Source of the DNA: CAVYUC01 sp963771595
GTDB lineage: Bacteria > Bacteroidota > Bacteroidia > Bacteroidales > Prolixibacteraceae
DNA length: 64,000 nucleotides
Direction of reading: 5' to 3'
NCBI GenBank assembly: GCA_963771595.1
Contig: CAVYUC010000020.1
Location: 107,658 to 171,657, forward strand
Shown here: positions 9,815 to 20,500 of the stretch, piece after piece
Position numbering within the stretch: the stretch's first letter is position 1
How the letters are laid out: each line of letters opens with the position of its first letter
The notes under the pieces: model-generated
Databases searched by the model: none
Told to the model about the DNA's origin: nothing
Seen by the model: only the letters and a program-made list of their open reading frames with translations
Program-made: the position numbers and the translations under genes

Positions 9815-9925
9815 CTTCAGATGGTTTGATTATTTATTATTTCACTTCCGGTAACACAGATGGTCTCAGATTAGATTTACAGTTACCCTTCTGAATAAAT
9901 CTGCGGTTAAATTTTAAGCGCGTTT

Positions 9926-9933
9926 CAAATGTA
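9926..9933 (-). promoter_or_regulatory. Possible -7 element of the carbohydrate operon
   Basis: On the minus strand this reads TACATTTG, matching the Bacteroidota -7 pattern TAnnTTTG. It lies about 110 bases before the esterase start and just after the upstream terminator. The -33 region has no good TTG, so the call is weak. Confidence 0.3.
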
Positions 9934-9960
9934 AAAAATTTTAAACTGAAAAGCATAAGA

Positions 9961-9995
9961 AAAGGCTGCATTCCATAAACAGAAATACAGCCTTT
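9961..9995 (-). terminator. Hairpin terminator after the GH5 gene
   Basis: AAAGGCTG (9961-9968) pairs with CAGCCTTT (9988-9995), with three more pairs (ATT/AAT) after one mismatch. It lies 38 bases past the GH5 stop codon. It separates that gene from the esterase-led operon. Confidence 0.6.
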
Positions 9996-10032
9996 GTATT
10001 CATAGTATTAAAAGTTGCTGTTGTTAAACAGC

Positions 10033-11175
10033 TTAGTATTTCATCAGCAAATTAAGCAGTTTTCTATCGAGTTTGTGCCCGTGCCAATTTTCATAATCCA
10101 CATCGCTGCGGCCTGAATCAAGTATTCCAAAATCGCCTCTGAAATTCCACAGTGCATAACCAATTCCATGTTCGGTAAGAACATCGAGCACGTCGCCAAA
10201 CCAGGCAAGAAATACTTCGTGTGGTGTTTCCTTCCAGCAACCACATTCGCCGCAATGCACACCAACCCCTTTTTTCACGGCATCAATCCATGGGGCATAA
10301 AATTCGACCAGGCTCTGGCGGTTGAATTTCTGACCGTCAATGGTACCCGGCCAGACCGGCTTGGGTGCGTCATCCGGATTTTTAAATACCCACGGTGCCC
10401 GGTAATGCGAAATATAATGCGGAAAATATCCACGGCAACTTTGGCCAATTTCCAAATCAAAAATTTCAGGAATTACTTTACTTCCCACATCGTTTCCATC
10501 GGCAATTATGCGGTGATTGGGATTACCTTCACGAATAGCTTCCATGGCTTTTTTAGCCACTTCGCGATACAATTCACCAGGAATCGGTCCCCGCTGCGAG
10601 TACTGATCGTTCATATCCTCGCGGGTGCAGGGTTCGTTTACCAAATCGAAGCTAACTTGTTGCGGAGTTTTATTTGAGAAACGTTTCCCCCACATTCCCC
10701 AGTGCGCATAAAACGCTTCCTGTGCTTCTTTATCCTGCCAAAGATTATACGGCTCATTGAAACCAGCATTTACACAAAATCCGGGTGCCCTGTGCAGATT
10801 CAAACTCAAATGTAACCCGTGTTTATTGGCTTTGTCCACCAAATCCTCAATATCATCAATCACACTTTCGTCAAAATTCAGCACTTCTTTGGGTGTGATT
10901 GGTTTGGAATGATCAAATTTTACATAACGCGGATAAGCCATTGGAAGACGCACAAAATCAAAACCCCAGTCGGCCATCCACTTCAGATCATCTTCAGTTG
11001 TTCGTGCCCTGTCATTTCCGGAAGTGGGAGAAAAATAATCGAGAAGGTTAAATCCTTTCCAGCGGGGCAATTTGTTTTTTGTTTGATCAAAAATATACCC
11101 AGCTGATGCTTGTCCGGCAATACCAACACCAGTTGCAGCAAATCCGGTGGTTTTAATAAAATTTCTTCTTTTCAT
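10033..11175 (-). CDS. GH5-family glycoside hydrolase with Tat signal
   Basis: The protein has 380 residues. MKRRNFIKTTGFAATG is a twin-arginine signal (RRNFIK), so it is exported folded. The barrel has FDFVRLPM, LHLSLNLHRAPG and DLVNEPC, in which Glu181 is the acid/base. Glu310 in VHCGECGCW is the likely nucleophile. This is the GH5 cellulase/mannanase-like arrangement; the exact substrate is unknown. It is transcribed separately from the operon downstream, since a terminator follows it. Confidence 0.85.
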   Translation of the reverse strand: MKRRNFIKTTGFAATGVGIAGQASAGYIFDQTKNKLPRWKGFNLLDYFSPTSGNDRARTTEDDLKWMADWGFDFVRLPMAYPRYVKFDHSKPITPKEVLNFDESVIDDIEDLVDKANKHGLHLSLNLHRAPGFCVNAGFNEPYNLWQDKEAQEAFYAHWGMWGKRFSNKTPQQVSFDLVNEPCTREDMNDQYSQRGPIPGELYREVAKKAMEAIREGNPNHRIIADGNDVGSKVIPEIFDLEIGQSCRGYFPHYISHYRAPWVFKNPDDAPKPVWPGTIDGQKFNRQSLVEFYAPWIDAVKKGVGVHCGECGCWKETPHEVFLAWFGDVLDVLTEHGIGYALWNFRGDFGILDSGRSDVDYENWHGHKLDRKLLNLLMKY

Positions 11176-11300
11176 TTAATACAGGTTTATTGGAATGGGG
11201 TTAAAGATACACTTTCACAATAAAAATGCAAACCGGAAGATTACATTTGCAGGAATTAAAATCCAGACACAGGGATTGAAAATCTCCTTCAACACAAGCA

Positions 11301-11349
11301 GAAATTTCATCTTGAAAGTGTTTCTGAAATTTTCACAGACAGAAATTTC
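11301..11349. other. Paired GAAATTTC boxes upstream of the GH5 gene
   Basis: The palindrome GAAATTTC occurs at 11301-11308 and 11342-11349 in similar context (AGAAATTTCAT), with a degenerate copy at about 11326. The copies are 41 bases apart, near four helical turns. They lie between glgX and the GH5 start and could be an operator. This is pattern only; no regulator is known. Confidence 0.2.
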
Positions 11350-11379
11350 ATGTTGGGCGGAAGTAACAGGAATTTCGGA

Positions 11380-13542
11380 TTACCTTGTATTAACCAGCAT
11401 GGCAAGTGATCGTGGTTGTATTTCGAATGTATCCTGAATAATACCGTTTATTTCGGAACCATTTACCTTGTCGGTATCAACAATCACTTTCCAATCGGGG
11501 CTGAAACCTGCGTAAGGCAATGTAAATGTCACCGGTTCCCAATAGCTGTTTACGAGTATCAACAGAATTTCCTGTTTCAGGCCTTCGCCAAATTCATCGG
11601 TTTCTCCCATTAACTCACCATTTAGCAACATACCCATACATCGAATATAACTTGTATCCCATTCTTCCTGGCTCATATCCATACCGTCGGTATTCACCCA
11701 TCGGATATCGTTAATTCCTTCGCCCTGAATTCTCCTGTTTTTAAAGTAACGCCGCGGATGTAAAATCGGATGTTCATTTCGGATAGCAATCATTTTTTTC
11801 GTGAATTCGAAAAGTTTTTGTTGATTTTCATTCCAGTTCCAATTCATCCATGCCAATTCATTATCCTGGCAATATACATTGTTATTTCCCTTTTGGGTGC
11901 GGCCATATTCGTCGCCATGACTAATCATTGGAACACCCTGGCTCAGTAGAAGGGTGCCAATAAAGTTTCTTTTGCGTTTTTCCCTTAATTCAATGATTTC
12001 CGCATGTTCGGTATCGCCCTCAACCCCGCTGTTCCAGCTGTTATTGTTGTCTTCGCCATCCTGGTTGTTTTCCTTGTTTTCTTCGTTATGCTTTTCGTTG
12101 TAACTGACTAAATCGTGCAGGGTAAATCCGTCATGCGCAGTTATAAAGTTTATACTCGACGACGGTCGTTTTCCATTGTCTTCATACAAATCGCTGCTGC
12201 CGCTCAAACGGTACGCCAGCTCACTCACCTGGCTTTCGTCGCTGCGCCAGAACTTACGAACTGAATCACGGTATTTACCATTCCATTCGGCCCAAAGCAC
12301 CGGGAAACCACCAACCTGATAACCGCCTTCCCCCAAATCCCAGGGTTCTGCAATCAGTTTTAGCTGGGAAATAATCGGGTCCTGATGAATGGTATCCAAA
12401 AATGTGGAAAGCCGGCCAACATCGTACAAACCACGTGCGAGGGTGCTTGCAAGATCAAAACGGAAACCATCCACCTGCATATCGGTAGCCCAGTAACGCA
12501 AGCTGTCCATTACCAGTTGCAATGTTCGGCTGCTTAGCATGTTTAAGGTATTTCCGGTTCCGGTATAGTCCGTATAATACAATGGTTTATCTCCTTCCAA
12601 TCGGTAATAATGATGATTATCGATACCCCGAAAAGACAGTGACGGGCCAAGGTGATTTCCTTCGGCTGTATGATTGTACACCACATCCAGAATTACTTCA
12701 ATTCCGGCACGGTGGTAGGCTTTTACCATTTCTTTAAATTCAGTTACCTGCCCTCCGAAAGGGCCGTTGACACTGTATTCGGCATGCGGCGCAAAGTAAC
12801 CAATTGAATTGTACCCCCAATAGTTGGTAAGGCCTTGATCAATCAAAAACTTGTTATGTGCAAAATGATGAATAGGCATTAGTTCAATGGTGGTAATACC
12901 CAATTCTTTAAAATAGTCAATTATTACCGGATTAGCCAAACCTTTGTATGTTCCGCGTTCTTCTTCAGGGATACCCGGATGTTGCGCGGTAAATCCTTTT
13001 ACATGCAGTTCGTAGATAATTGAATTGTGCATGGGAATATTAGGTTTCTTCACCTCTTCCCAATCGAAATAGTTATCAATAACCATCGACTTTGCAATGT
13101 CACATGCGCTGTCGCGGCTGTTTTTAGTGAATTTTGTTTTTTTACCCTCTTCCTGCAAAATATAATCAAACATGCTGTCGCTTACCTGCACCCGTCCGGC
13201 AATTGCCTTGGCGTAAGGATCCACGAGTAACTTGTGCGGATTGTACCGAAAACCTTTTTTAGGCCGGTACTTTCCAAAAATCCGATATCCATAAAGCTGC
13301 CCGGGTTTCATTCCCGGAAAATAGGCATGCCAGACATAATCGGTTACTTCGGTAAAATTGATGCGTGTATATTCCCGCTTATCTTCGGGATGATGAAAAA
13401 GACACAACTGCACACCGGTTGCATTTTCACTGAATATTGCAAAATTTACACCTTCACCATCGTAAGTTGCACCCAAAGGATACGGTTTGCCTGCAAAAAC
13501 TTTCTCTTCGTACCGGGAGATTTTAGAATATGTTGTTTCCAT
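11380..13542 (-). CDS. glgX: Glycogen debranching enzyme GlgX (isoamylase-type, GH13)
   Basis: This 720-residue protein has the usual length. An N-terminal CBM48 (residues about 20-110, GVNFAIFSENATGVQLCLF) precedes the GH13 barrel. The catalytic set is Asp363 in DGFRFDLAST, Glu399 in LIAEPWDLG and Asp471 in ITAHDGFTL. It hydrolyses alpha-1,6 branches of glycogen, giving linear chains for TreY or phosphorylase. It is divergent from treZ across 197 bases with no clear promoter match that I could find. The gene faces away from the synthesis genes but clearly belongs to the same island. Confidence 0.92.
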   Translation of the reverse strand: METTYSKISRYEEKVFAGKPYPLGATYDGEGVNFAIFSENATGVQLCLFHHPEDKREYTRINFTEVTDYVWHAYFPGMKPGQLYGYRIFGKYRPKKGFRYNPHKLLVDPYAKAIAGRVQVSDSMFDYILQEEGKKTKFTKNSRDSACDIAKSMVIDNYFDWEEVKKPNIPMHNSIIYELHVKGFTAQHPGIPEEERGTYKGLANPVIIDYFKELGITTIELMPIHHFAHNKFLIDQGLTNYWGYNSIGYFAPHAEYSVNGPFGGQVTEFKEMVKAYHRAGIEVILDVVYNHTAEGNHLGPSLSFRGIDNHHYYRLEGDKPLYYTDYTGTGNTLNMLSSRTLQLVMDSLRYWATDMQVDGFRFDLASTLARGLYDVGRLSTFLDTIHQDPIISQLKLIAEPWDLGEGGYQVGGFPVLWAEWNGKYRDSVRKFWRSDESQVSELAYRLSGSSDLYEDNGKRPSSSINFITAHDGFTLHDLVSYNEKHNEENKENNQDGEDNNNSWNSGVEGDTEHAEIIELREKRKRNFIGTLLLSQGVPMISHGDEYGRTQKGNNNVYCQDNELAWMNWNWNENQQKLFEFTKKMIAIRNEHPILHPRRYFKNRRIQGEGINDIRWVNTDGMDMSQEEWDTSYIRCMGMLLNGELMGETDEFGEGLKQEILLILVNSYWEPVTFTLPYAGFSPDWKVIVDTDKVNGSEINGIIQDTFEIQPRSLAMLVNTR

Positions 13543-13739
13543 ATTGATAAGAAATTCAATTTATTCAATTAATTACAATTGTTCATTCGGAGCCTATGTA
13601 TTTGAAAAACTGTGCCAATTATAAAATTCAAACAATCGAAGTTGTTCGTTGTTGATGAAATAGAGTAAATAACCCAGTTGTAATTCCCGGTTTAAAAGAA
13701 TTACAGCATCACTTAAATACTGATTATTAGATTATATAA

Positions 13740-15560
13740 ATGATATACAAGACGATATTTCCAAAAGTTTCGGGTGGCAATACCTGGGATTTTACTATTT
13801 GGGCTCCAAAGGCCAAAAACATGCATCTGGTTGCTGACCGGCAAAAACATGAAATGCAAAAGCAGGAATTCGGTTACTGGAAAGTTACACTTGACAATAT
13901 TCAACCCGGAACCCGTTACAAATATCAGATCAACAATGCTGAAAGTTTCCCGGACCCCGCCTCGCTTTCGCAACCCGAAAGTGTTCATGAAGCCTCTGAA
14001 GTTATAGATTTGAACGATTTTGAATGGACAGATTCCCACTGGAAAAATATTCCACTTCATGATATGATTCAGTATGAACTTCATACCGGCACTTTCTCAC
14101 AAGAGGGTAATTTCAACGGAATTGTTTCAAAACTGGATTATCTGAAAGATTTGGGCATTAACACAATTGAACTGCTGCCGGTGGCACAGTTCAGCGGCAA
14201 CCGAAATTGGGGTTACGATGGTGTTTATCCTTTTGCGGTGCAAAATTCCTATGGCGGTGCCAGGCAATTAATGAACCTGGTGAACGAATGTCATAAAAAA
14301 GAGATTGCTGTAATTTTGGATGTAGTGTACAACCATTTTGGTCCGGAGGGCAATTATGTGGGGAATTTCGGCCACTACTTTACGGGAAAATATTCCACAC
14401 CGTGGGGGCAGCCAATCAATTTTGACGGCCCTTATTCCGACGGTGTCAGAAATTATTTTATCCAAAATGCATTGATGTGGTGCCGCGATTTTCATATCGA
14501 CGGATTGCGGCTGGATGCTGTACATGCAATTTTCGATTTCAGCGCAAAACATATTATGCAGGAACTGGCAGAAAAGTTGAAAGAGCTGAGTTTATTAACG
14601 AACCGGAAACATTATTTAATTGCAGAGTCGCATCTTAATGATATCCGGTATATTTCTCCGGTTTCTGAAGGTGGTTATGGCCTGGATGCCCAATGGTCCG
14701 ACGATTTCCATCATTCTGTTCATACGCTGGTCACCGGCGAAAAAAAGGGGTATTATCTGGATTTTGGTCAACCATGGCAACTTTCAAAATCTTTTAAAGA
14801 CGCTTTTGTTTATGATGGTCGTTATTCGGAATACCGGAAGAAAACATACGGCAATTCTACAGCGAATGTTTCGGGCGAAAAATTCGTAATATTCAATCAG
14901 AATCACGATCAGATTGGAAACCGTTTAATGGGCGAACGGCTTATTTCGCTGACCAGTTTCGAAACTGCCAAGGTAATTGCAGGCGCAATGTTTGCAGCAC
15001 CCAATATACCGATGTTGTTTATGGGTGAAGAATATGGCGAACGAAATCCTTTTTACTATTTCGTAAGTCATCTCGATCCGAATCTGAACAGACTGGTTCG
15101 CGAAGGAAGGAAAAATGAATTTAAAGATTTTTACTCCGATACCGGCAATGCAAAAGATCCGGATTCTTCGGAAACATTCGAAGAATCAAAACTGTCGTGG
15201 AATATTGAAACCGACAAAGAGAAAAAGGGAATGCTGGAATTCTACCGCGAATTGATCCGGCTTCGCAAAGATCATCCGGTATTTAAATTTCCGGACAAAA
15301 ACAATCTGCGGGTTACAGAAAAAGGCAAACTGTTTTGCCTGGAAAGATGGCAGCGCGAAAACAGACTGCTGGTAGTTATGAATTTTGAAGATGAGGATAA
15401 AATTATTGCACTGCCATCGGTGGCTGCTATAACAATGAAAAAAATCCTCGATTCAACCGATGTCCGATGGAACGGCCAGGGCGAAACCTCGCCGATATCG
15501 GTTCTCCCCGGAGACGAAATTACGGTCCGGAAAAAATCAATTGTAATGTATTCAAATTAA
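13740..15560 (+). CDS. treZ: Malto-oligosyltrehalose trehalohydrolase TreZ (GH13)
   Basis: The protein has 606 residues. An N-terminal CBM48-like sandwich (WDFTIWAPKAKNMHLV) precedes the barrel. The catalytic residues are Asp259 in DGLRLDAVHAI, Glu296 in LIAESHLND and Asp390 in FNQNHDQIGNR. The DAVHAI and NHDQIGNR signatures are specific for TreZ. It releases trehalose from malto-oligosyltrehalose made by TreY. It is the first gene of a five-gene run; glgE begins 4 bases after its stop. The partner gene treY sits at the far end and is disrupted here. Confidence 0.92.
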   Translation: MIYKTIFPKVSGGNTWDFTIWAPKAKNMHLVADRQKHEMQKQEFGYWKVTLDNIQPGTRYKYQINNAESFPDPASLSQPESVHEASEVIDLNDFEWTDSHWKNIPLHDMIQYELHTGTFSQEGNFNGIVSKLDYLKDLGINTIELLPVAQFSGNRNWGYDGVYPFAVQNSYGGARQLMNLVNECHKKEIAVILDVVYNHFGPEGNYVGNFGHYFTGKYSTPWGQPINFDGPYSDGVRNYFIQNALMWCRDFHIDGLRLDAVHAIFDFSAKHIMQELAEKLKELSLLTNRKHYLIAESHLNDIRYISPVSEGGYGLDAQWSDDFHHSVHTLVTGEKKGYYLDFGQPWQLSKSFKDAFVYDGRYSEYRKKTYGNSTANVSGEKFVIFNQNHDQIGNRLMGERLISLTSFETAKVIAGAMFAAPNIPMLFMGEEYGERNPFYYFVSHLDPNLNRLVREGRKNEFKDFYSDTGNAKDPDSSETFEESKLSWNIETDKEKKGMLEFYRELIRLRKDHPVFKFPDKNNLRVTEKGKLFCLERWQRENRLLVVMNFEDEDKIIALPSVAAITMKKILDSTDVRWNGQGETSPISVLPGDEITVRKKSIVMYSN

Positions 15561-15564
15561 AAAT

Positions 15565-17553
15565 ATGAGTCAGCAACGAGTTTTTATTGAAAATATAAAG
15601 CCGCAGGTTAATTGTGGTGAATTTCCTGTTAAAAGAGTTATAAACGATAAACTTAAGGTAACTGCCGATATTTATTGTGACAGCCATGATGTGCTGAGCG
15701 CTGAAGTGCTTTTTAAATATCAGGACGATGAAAAGTGGCAGTCGGTAGAAATGGAACACGTAATAAACGACAGATGGAAAGCGGAATTTGGTTTGTTTTC
15801 CATAGGTTCATATTTCTACACGGTAACTGCCTGGATCGATCATTTTAGATCGTGGCACCGCGACATACTCAAGAAAATTGAGGCTTCGGTGGATTATAAC
15901 GTCGATTTAAAAATTGGAGCGCTGATTATAAAAGAGGTACTTGATACGCATAATGACATCGAAGAAAAGGATGAAAAATACCTTCAGAAAGTTGTAGGTA
16001 AGTTTACCTCCGATGAACGTGCAATTGAAAATAAAATTGAACCGCTACTAAGCAAAAAGCTTTATCAGACAATGATAAAGTATCCGGTTAAAAAACACGT
16101 AACAAATTTCGAAAAAAGTTATGAAGTAAATGTTGAACGGAAAAAAGCAAATTTCAGCACCTGGTACGAAGTATTTCCGCGGTCGTTAGGCGATGGTGAA
16201 AAACATGGGACTTTTAAAGATACAATCAATTTTCTGCCGTATGTTGCCGAAATGGGATTTGATGTGCTTTATCTGCCACCAATTCATCCCATTGGCGAAA
16301 CCAAACGGAAAGGAAAAAATAACAGCGTAACAGCAAAGCCGGGAGAACCCGGTTCTCCCTGGGCAATCGGGAGCAAAGACGGAGGACATAAATCGGTACA
16401 TCCAGAACTGGGAACTATTGAGGATTTCCAGGAACTAATTCACAAAGCTTATGAAACGGGAATTGAAATTGCCATGGATATTGCTTTTCAATGTTCTCCC
16501 GATCATCCGTATGTAAAGGAACATCCGCAGTGGTTCAGGCACCGCCCCGACGGAACGCTGCAATATGCGGAGAATCCTCCTAAAAAGTACGAAGATATTT
16601 ACCCGCTCAATTTTGAAACCGACGACTGGCAAAATCTTTGGAATGAATTGAAAAGCGTCTTTTTGTTCTGGATTGAAAAGGGAGTGAAAATTTTCAGGGT
16701 CGACAACCCGCACACAAAATCGTTTTATTTCTGGGGTTGGGCGATAAAAGAAATCAAAAAGGAACATCCCGATGTGATTTTTCTGGCAGAAGCGTTTACA
16801 CGGCCAAAAGTAATGTATAATCTGGCAAAACAGGGATTTACACAATCGTACACCTATTTTACCTGGCGGAATACAAAATATGATTTGGTGACTTACTGCA
16901 ACGAACTGGTAAATACCGATGCAGGAGAATTTTTCAGGCCAAATTTCTGGCCGAATACTCCCGATATTCTGCCCGAATTCCTTCAGATAACCAACCGCAC
17001 CGGTTTCATTCAGCGCGTTATGCTGGCGGCAACATTAAGCTCAAATTACGGAATTTACGGCCCGGCATTCGAACTCATGGAAAATGAGCCAACACATCCG
17101 GGAAAAGAAGAATACCTGAATTCGGAAAAATATGAAATTAAAAACTGGAATTTTGATGATTCAAAAAATCTGAAAAAAATAATCACACGAATTAACACCA
17201 TCCGGAAAGAAAACCCGGCCCTTCAAAATACCCATTCGTTAAAATTTCACGAAATTGATAACGAAGCGCTGGTATGTTTCAGTAAAACCTCGGATGATTT
17301 AAGCAATATAATATTGGTTGTTGTCAGCCTCGATCCGTATCACACTCATTCGGGATGGCTGTATTTACCCCTCAAGGATTTTGAAATGGAAGAACATGTC
17401 CCTTACCAGGTGCACGATTTAATAAGCGGCTCCTACTTTCTTTGGAACGGCGAACACAATTATGTTGAAATCAATCCGGGAGTGATGCCGGCACACATTT
17501 TTAGCGTAAGAAGAAAAGTCCGTTCCGAAAGAGATTTTGATTATTTTATGTAA
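15565..17553 (+). CDS. glgE: Alpha-1,4-glucan:maltose-1-phosphate maltosyltransferase GlgE
   Basis: The protein has 662 residues, the family's normal size. An N-terminal domain (about 1-190) precedes the GH13_3 barrel. Nucleophile Asp380 lies in KIFRVDNPHTKSFYFW and acid Glu409 in VIFLAEAFTRPKVM; both motifs are diagnostic. GlgE extends alpha-glucan chains by maltosyl units from maltose-1-phosphate. It is tightly linked to treZ (4-base gap) and the treS-maltokinase fusion (11-base gap), which supply its donor. GlgE is best known from actinomycetes; the presence of the whole route in one Bacteroidota run is notable. Confidence 0.95.
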   Translation: MSQQRVFIENIKPQVNCGEFPVKRVINDKLKVTADIYCDSHDVLSAEVLFKYQDDEKWQSVEMEHVINDRWKAEFGLFSIGSYFYTVTAWIDHFRSWHRDILKKIEASVDYNVDLKIGALIIKEVLDTHNDIEEKDEKYLQKVVGKFTSDERAIENKIEPLLSKKLYQTMIKYPVKKHVTNFEKSYEVNVERKKANFSTWYEVFPRSLGDGEKHGTFKDTINFLPYVAEMGFDVLYLPPIHPIGETKRKGKNNSVTAKPGEPGSPWAIGSKDGGHKSVHPELGTIEDFQELIHKAYETGIEIAMDIAFQCSPDHPYVKEHPQWFRHRPDGTLQYAENPPKKYEDIYPLNFETDDWQNLWNELKSVFLFWIEKGVKIFRVDNPHTKSFYFWGWAIKEIKKEHPDVIFLAEAFTRPKVMYNLAKQGFTQSYTYFTWRNTKYDLVTYCNELVNTDAGEFFRPNFWPNTPDILPEFLQITNRTGFIQRVMLAATLSSNYGIYGPAFELMENEPTHPGKEEYLNSEKYEIKNWNFDDSKNLKKIITRINTIRKENPALQNTHSLKFHEIDNEALVCFSKTSDDLSNIILVVVSLDPYHTHSGWLYLPLKDFEMEEHVPYQVHDLISGSYFLWNGEHNYVEINPGVMPAHIFSVRRKVRSERDFDYFM

Positions 17554-17564
17554 AACAGTAAACC

Positions 17565-20500
17565 ATGCAAAAAAGTGATTCAAAAAATTGGTACAAAGAT
17601 GCCATAATTTACCAGGCACATGTTCGATCTTTTAAAGACAGTAACGGCGATGGAATCGGCGATTTTAACGGTTTTATCCAAAAACTTGATTATCTAAAGT
17701 CGCTGGGTGTTACAGCCATTTGGATTTTACCATTTTATAAATCGCCGTTAAAAGACGGCGGATATGATATTTCCGATTTTACCGGCATCAACAGCGATTA
17801 TGGTTCGATGGCCGATTTTAAACGTTACATCCGCGAGGCGCACAAACGAGGATTACGGGTGATAACTGAAATGGTGCTCAACCATACTTCAAGCGAGCAT
17901 AAATGGTTCGAACGCGCACGCCGGGCAAAACCGGGAAGCGCATACCGCGATTTTTACGTGTGGAACGATTCAACGGATAAATACAACGATGCACGTATAA
18001 TTTTCCAGGATTTTGAAATCTCCAACTGGTCGTGGGACCCGGTGGCAAAAGCATATTACTGGCACCGCTTTTATTCGCACCAGCCCGATTTAAATTTTGA
18101 TAATCCAAGTGTACACAATGCTGTAATTAAAGTACTTGATTTCTGGTTCAAAATTGGAGTGGATGGATTGCGGCTGGATGCTGTACCATATTTATACGAG
18201 CGTGAAGGCACTAACTGCGAAAACCTGCCGGAAACGCATCAGTTCCTGAAAAAGCTTCGAAAACATATTGATGACAATTATGAGGATAAAATGCTTCTGG
18301 CCGAAGCCAATCAGTGGCCCGAAGATTCATCAGAATATTTTGGAAAAGGGGACGAATGCCATATGGCTTTTCATTTTCCGCTGATGCCGAGATTGTACAT
18401 GTCGATGAGAATGGAAGATCGCTTTCCGCTGATTGATATTTTGGAACAAACACCACAGATTCCCGAAAACTGCCAGTGGGCCATTTTTCTGCGAAACCAC
18501 GATGAGCTGACGCTGGAAATGGTTACCGATGAAGAGCGCGATTACATGTATAAATCTTTTGCTAAAAACCCAAAACAGCGTATAAATCTGGGAATCAGAA
18601 GAAGGCTTGCGCCATTGCTGGATAACGACCGGAAGAATATTGAACTGATGAATATCCTGTTGTTTTCATTGCCCGGAACCCCGATAGTTTATTATGGTGA
18701 CGAAATTGGAATGGGCGACAACTACTATCTTGGCGATCGTGATGGTGTGCGGACGCCCATGCAATGGTCCGCCGACAGAAATGCAGGATTTTCGACAGCC
18801 GAACCACAGCGACTGTTTTTACCGGTAATCTTTAACCACGATTACCATTACGAATCCATAAATGTTGAAAACCATGAAAAAAATCCAACTTCGCTGTTGT
18901 GGTGGATGCGCCGGATAATTGCCAAACGCAAGCAGTACAAGGCTTTTAGCCGCGGCGACATAAAATTTATTGACACCAATAATTCAAAAATCCTTGCTTT
19001 TATCCGGAGCTTTGAAGAGGAACAAATACTGGTAATCATCAACTTATCACGCTACTCGCAACAGGCCGAACTCGATTTATCTGAATTTGCCGGTTACACT
19101 CCAACCGAAGTTTTTAGCCGTAACAGGTTTGCTCCGATTGGCAAAAATCATTACATGTTTCCACTGCAGTTTAAAAACTATTTCTGGTTCGAACTTACCA
19201 AACCTGAGGAAGTAGAAAGTGAATTAATCCTGCAGGATTCGCAATTATCGGTTTCCTCAAAAGAGTGGAACCAAATGAAGGAATCAACAATTGTTTCGAT
19301 GGAAAAAATCCTTCTGAATTACGTTCAGAAAAACAGGTGGTTCAGGGGAAAAGCGAAAAAGATGAGCGGCATTGAAATTAAGCATGCCTTTCCAATGTCA
19401 ACCGGAGTTATTAATTCGTACCTGCTTATTGTTGTTACAAAATATGTTGAAGGCAAGGATGAGGATTATATCATTCCGCTTTCACTGGTTACCGGCGATG
19501 CAATTTCGGATATAAAATACAAGCATCCCGAAGCCCAGGTTGCACATGTTGACATTGACGGACATGAAGGTTTGATTTATGATGGTTCGTATAATAAAGA
19601 TGTCAGGGATCTGTTTTTTCAGCTGATGCTGACAAAAGGGAAAGTGAAGTATAAAGATGCTTCGCTGAATGGAATCACAGGAAAGAAAACGGGTTCAAAA
19701 GTAAATAAAGATGAACTTCCGCTTGCATCACGAGTGTTGCTGGCAGAACAATCAAATACTTCTATTCTCTACGACAGCCGGTTTTTCTTTAAAATGTACC
19801 GCAGCCCGGAAGAGGGAAACAACCCCGAACTGGAAATCATTAAAACATTAACAGAAAATACCGGATTCAGAAACTTCCCTACTTTTGCCGGTGCACTGGA
19901 ATATCAGAAAAATGATGCTGGCAGCACTGCAATCGGTATTCTTGTGGATTTTGTTCAGAATGAAGGAAATGCATGGGATTTTACACAAACTTCAATCGAT
20001 CATTATTTCGACAGAATAATTGAAGACAAGGAAATTCTGAATATCAGCAAAACCTCAGGTTCTTCCGATATTATTAATGTGGTTGGTCCTGAAAATATGA
20101 ACGAATTGCTTGGTCCGTTCTTTATTGAAATGGTTACATTGCTTGCCCGGCGCACTGCCGAAATGCACATGGCGCTTGCTTCGGTAAAAAGCAAAAAGGA
20201 TTTCGCACCCGAGCCCTTCTCACTGCTTTATCAAAAGTCGCTTTACCAGTCGTTCCGGACACTGATAAAACGCACGATAAACCAGATGAAATCTTCTAAA
20301 AAGAAACTAAATGAAGAGCAGCAGGATTTAATTGAAGACATCATCAAAAACGAAAGTCTGTTATTGTCGACAATAAAATACACGCTGGAAAAAAAGAAAA
20401 TCCATACTTCCAAAATCAGGGTACACGGTGATTACCATTTGGGACAGGTACTTTTTACCGGGAAAGATTTCATGATAATTGATTTTGAAGGTGAACCTAC

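Noticed and set aside
11195..11437. Plus-strand open frame of 80 codons between glgX and the GH5 gene
   Set aside because: Low-complexity composition, overlaps the glgX end, no recognisable domain or ribosome site.
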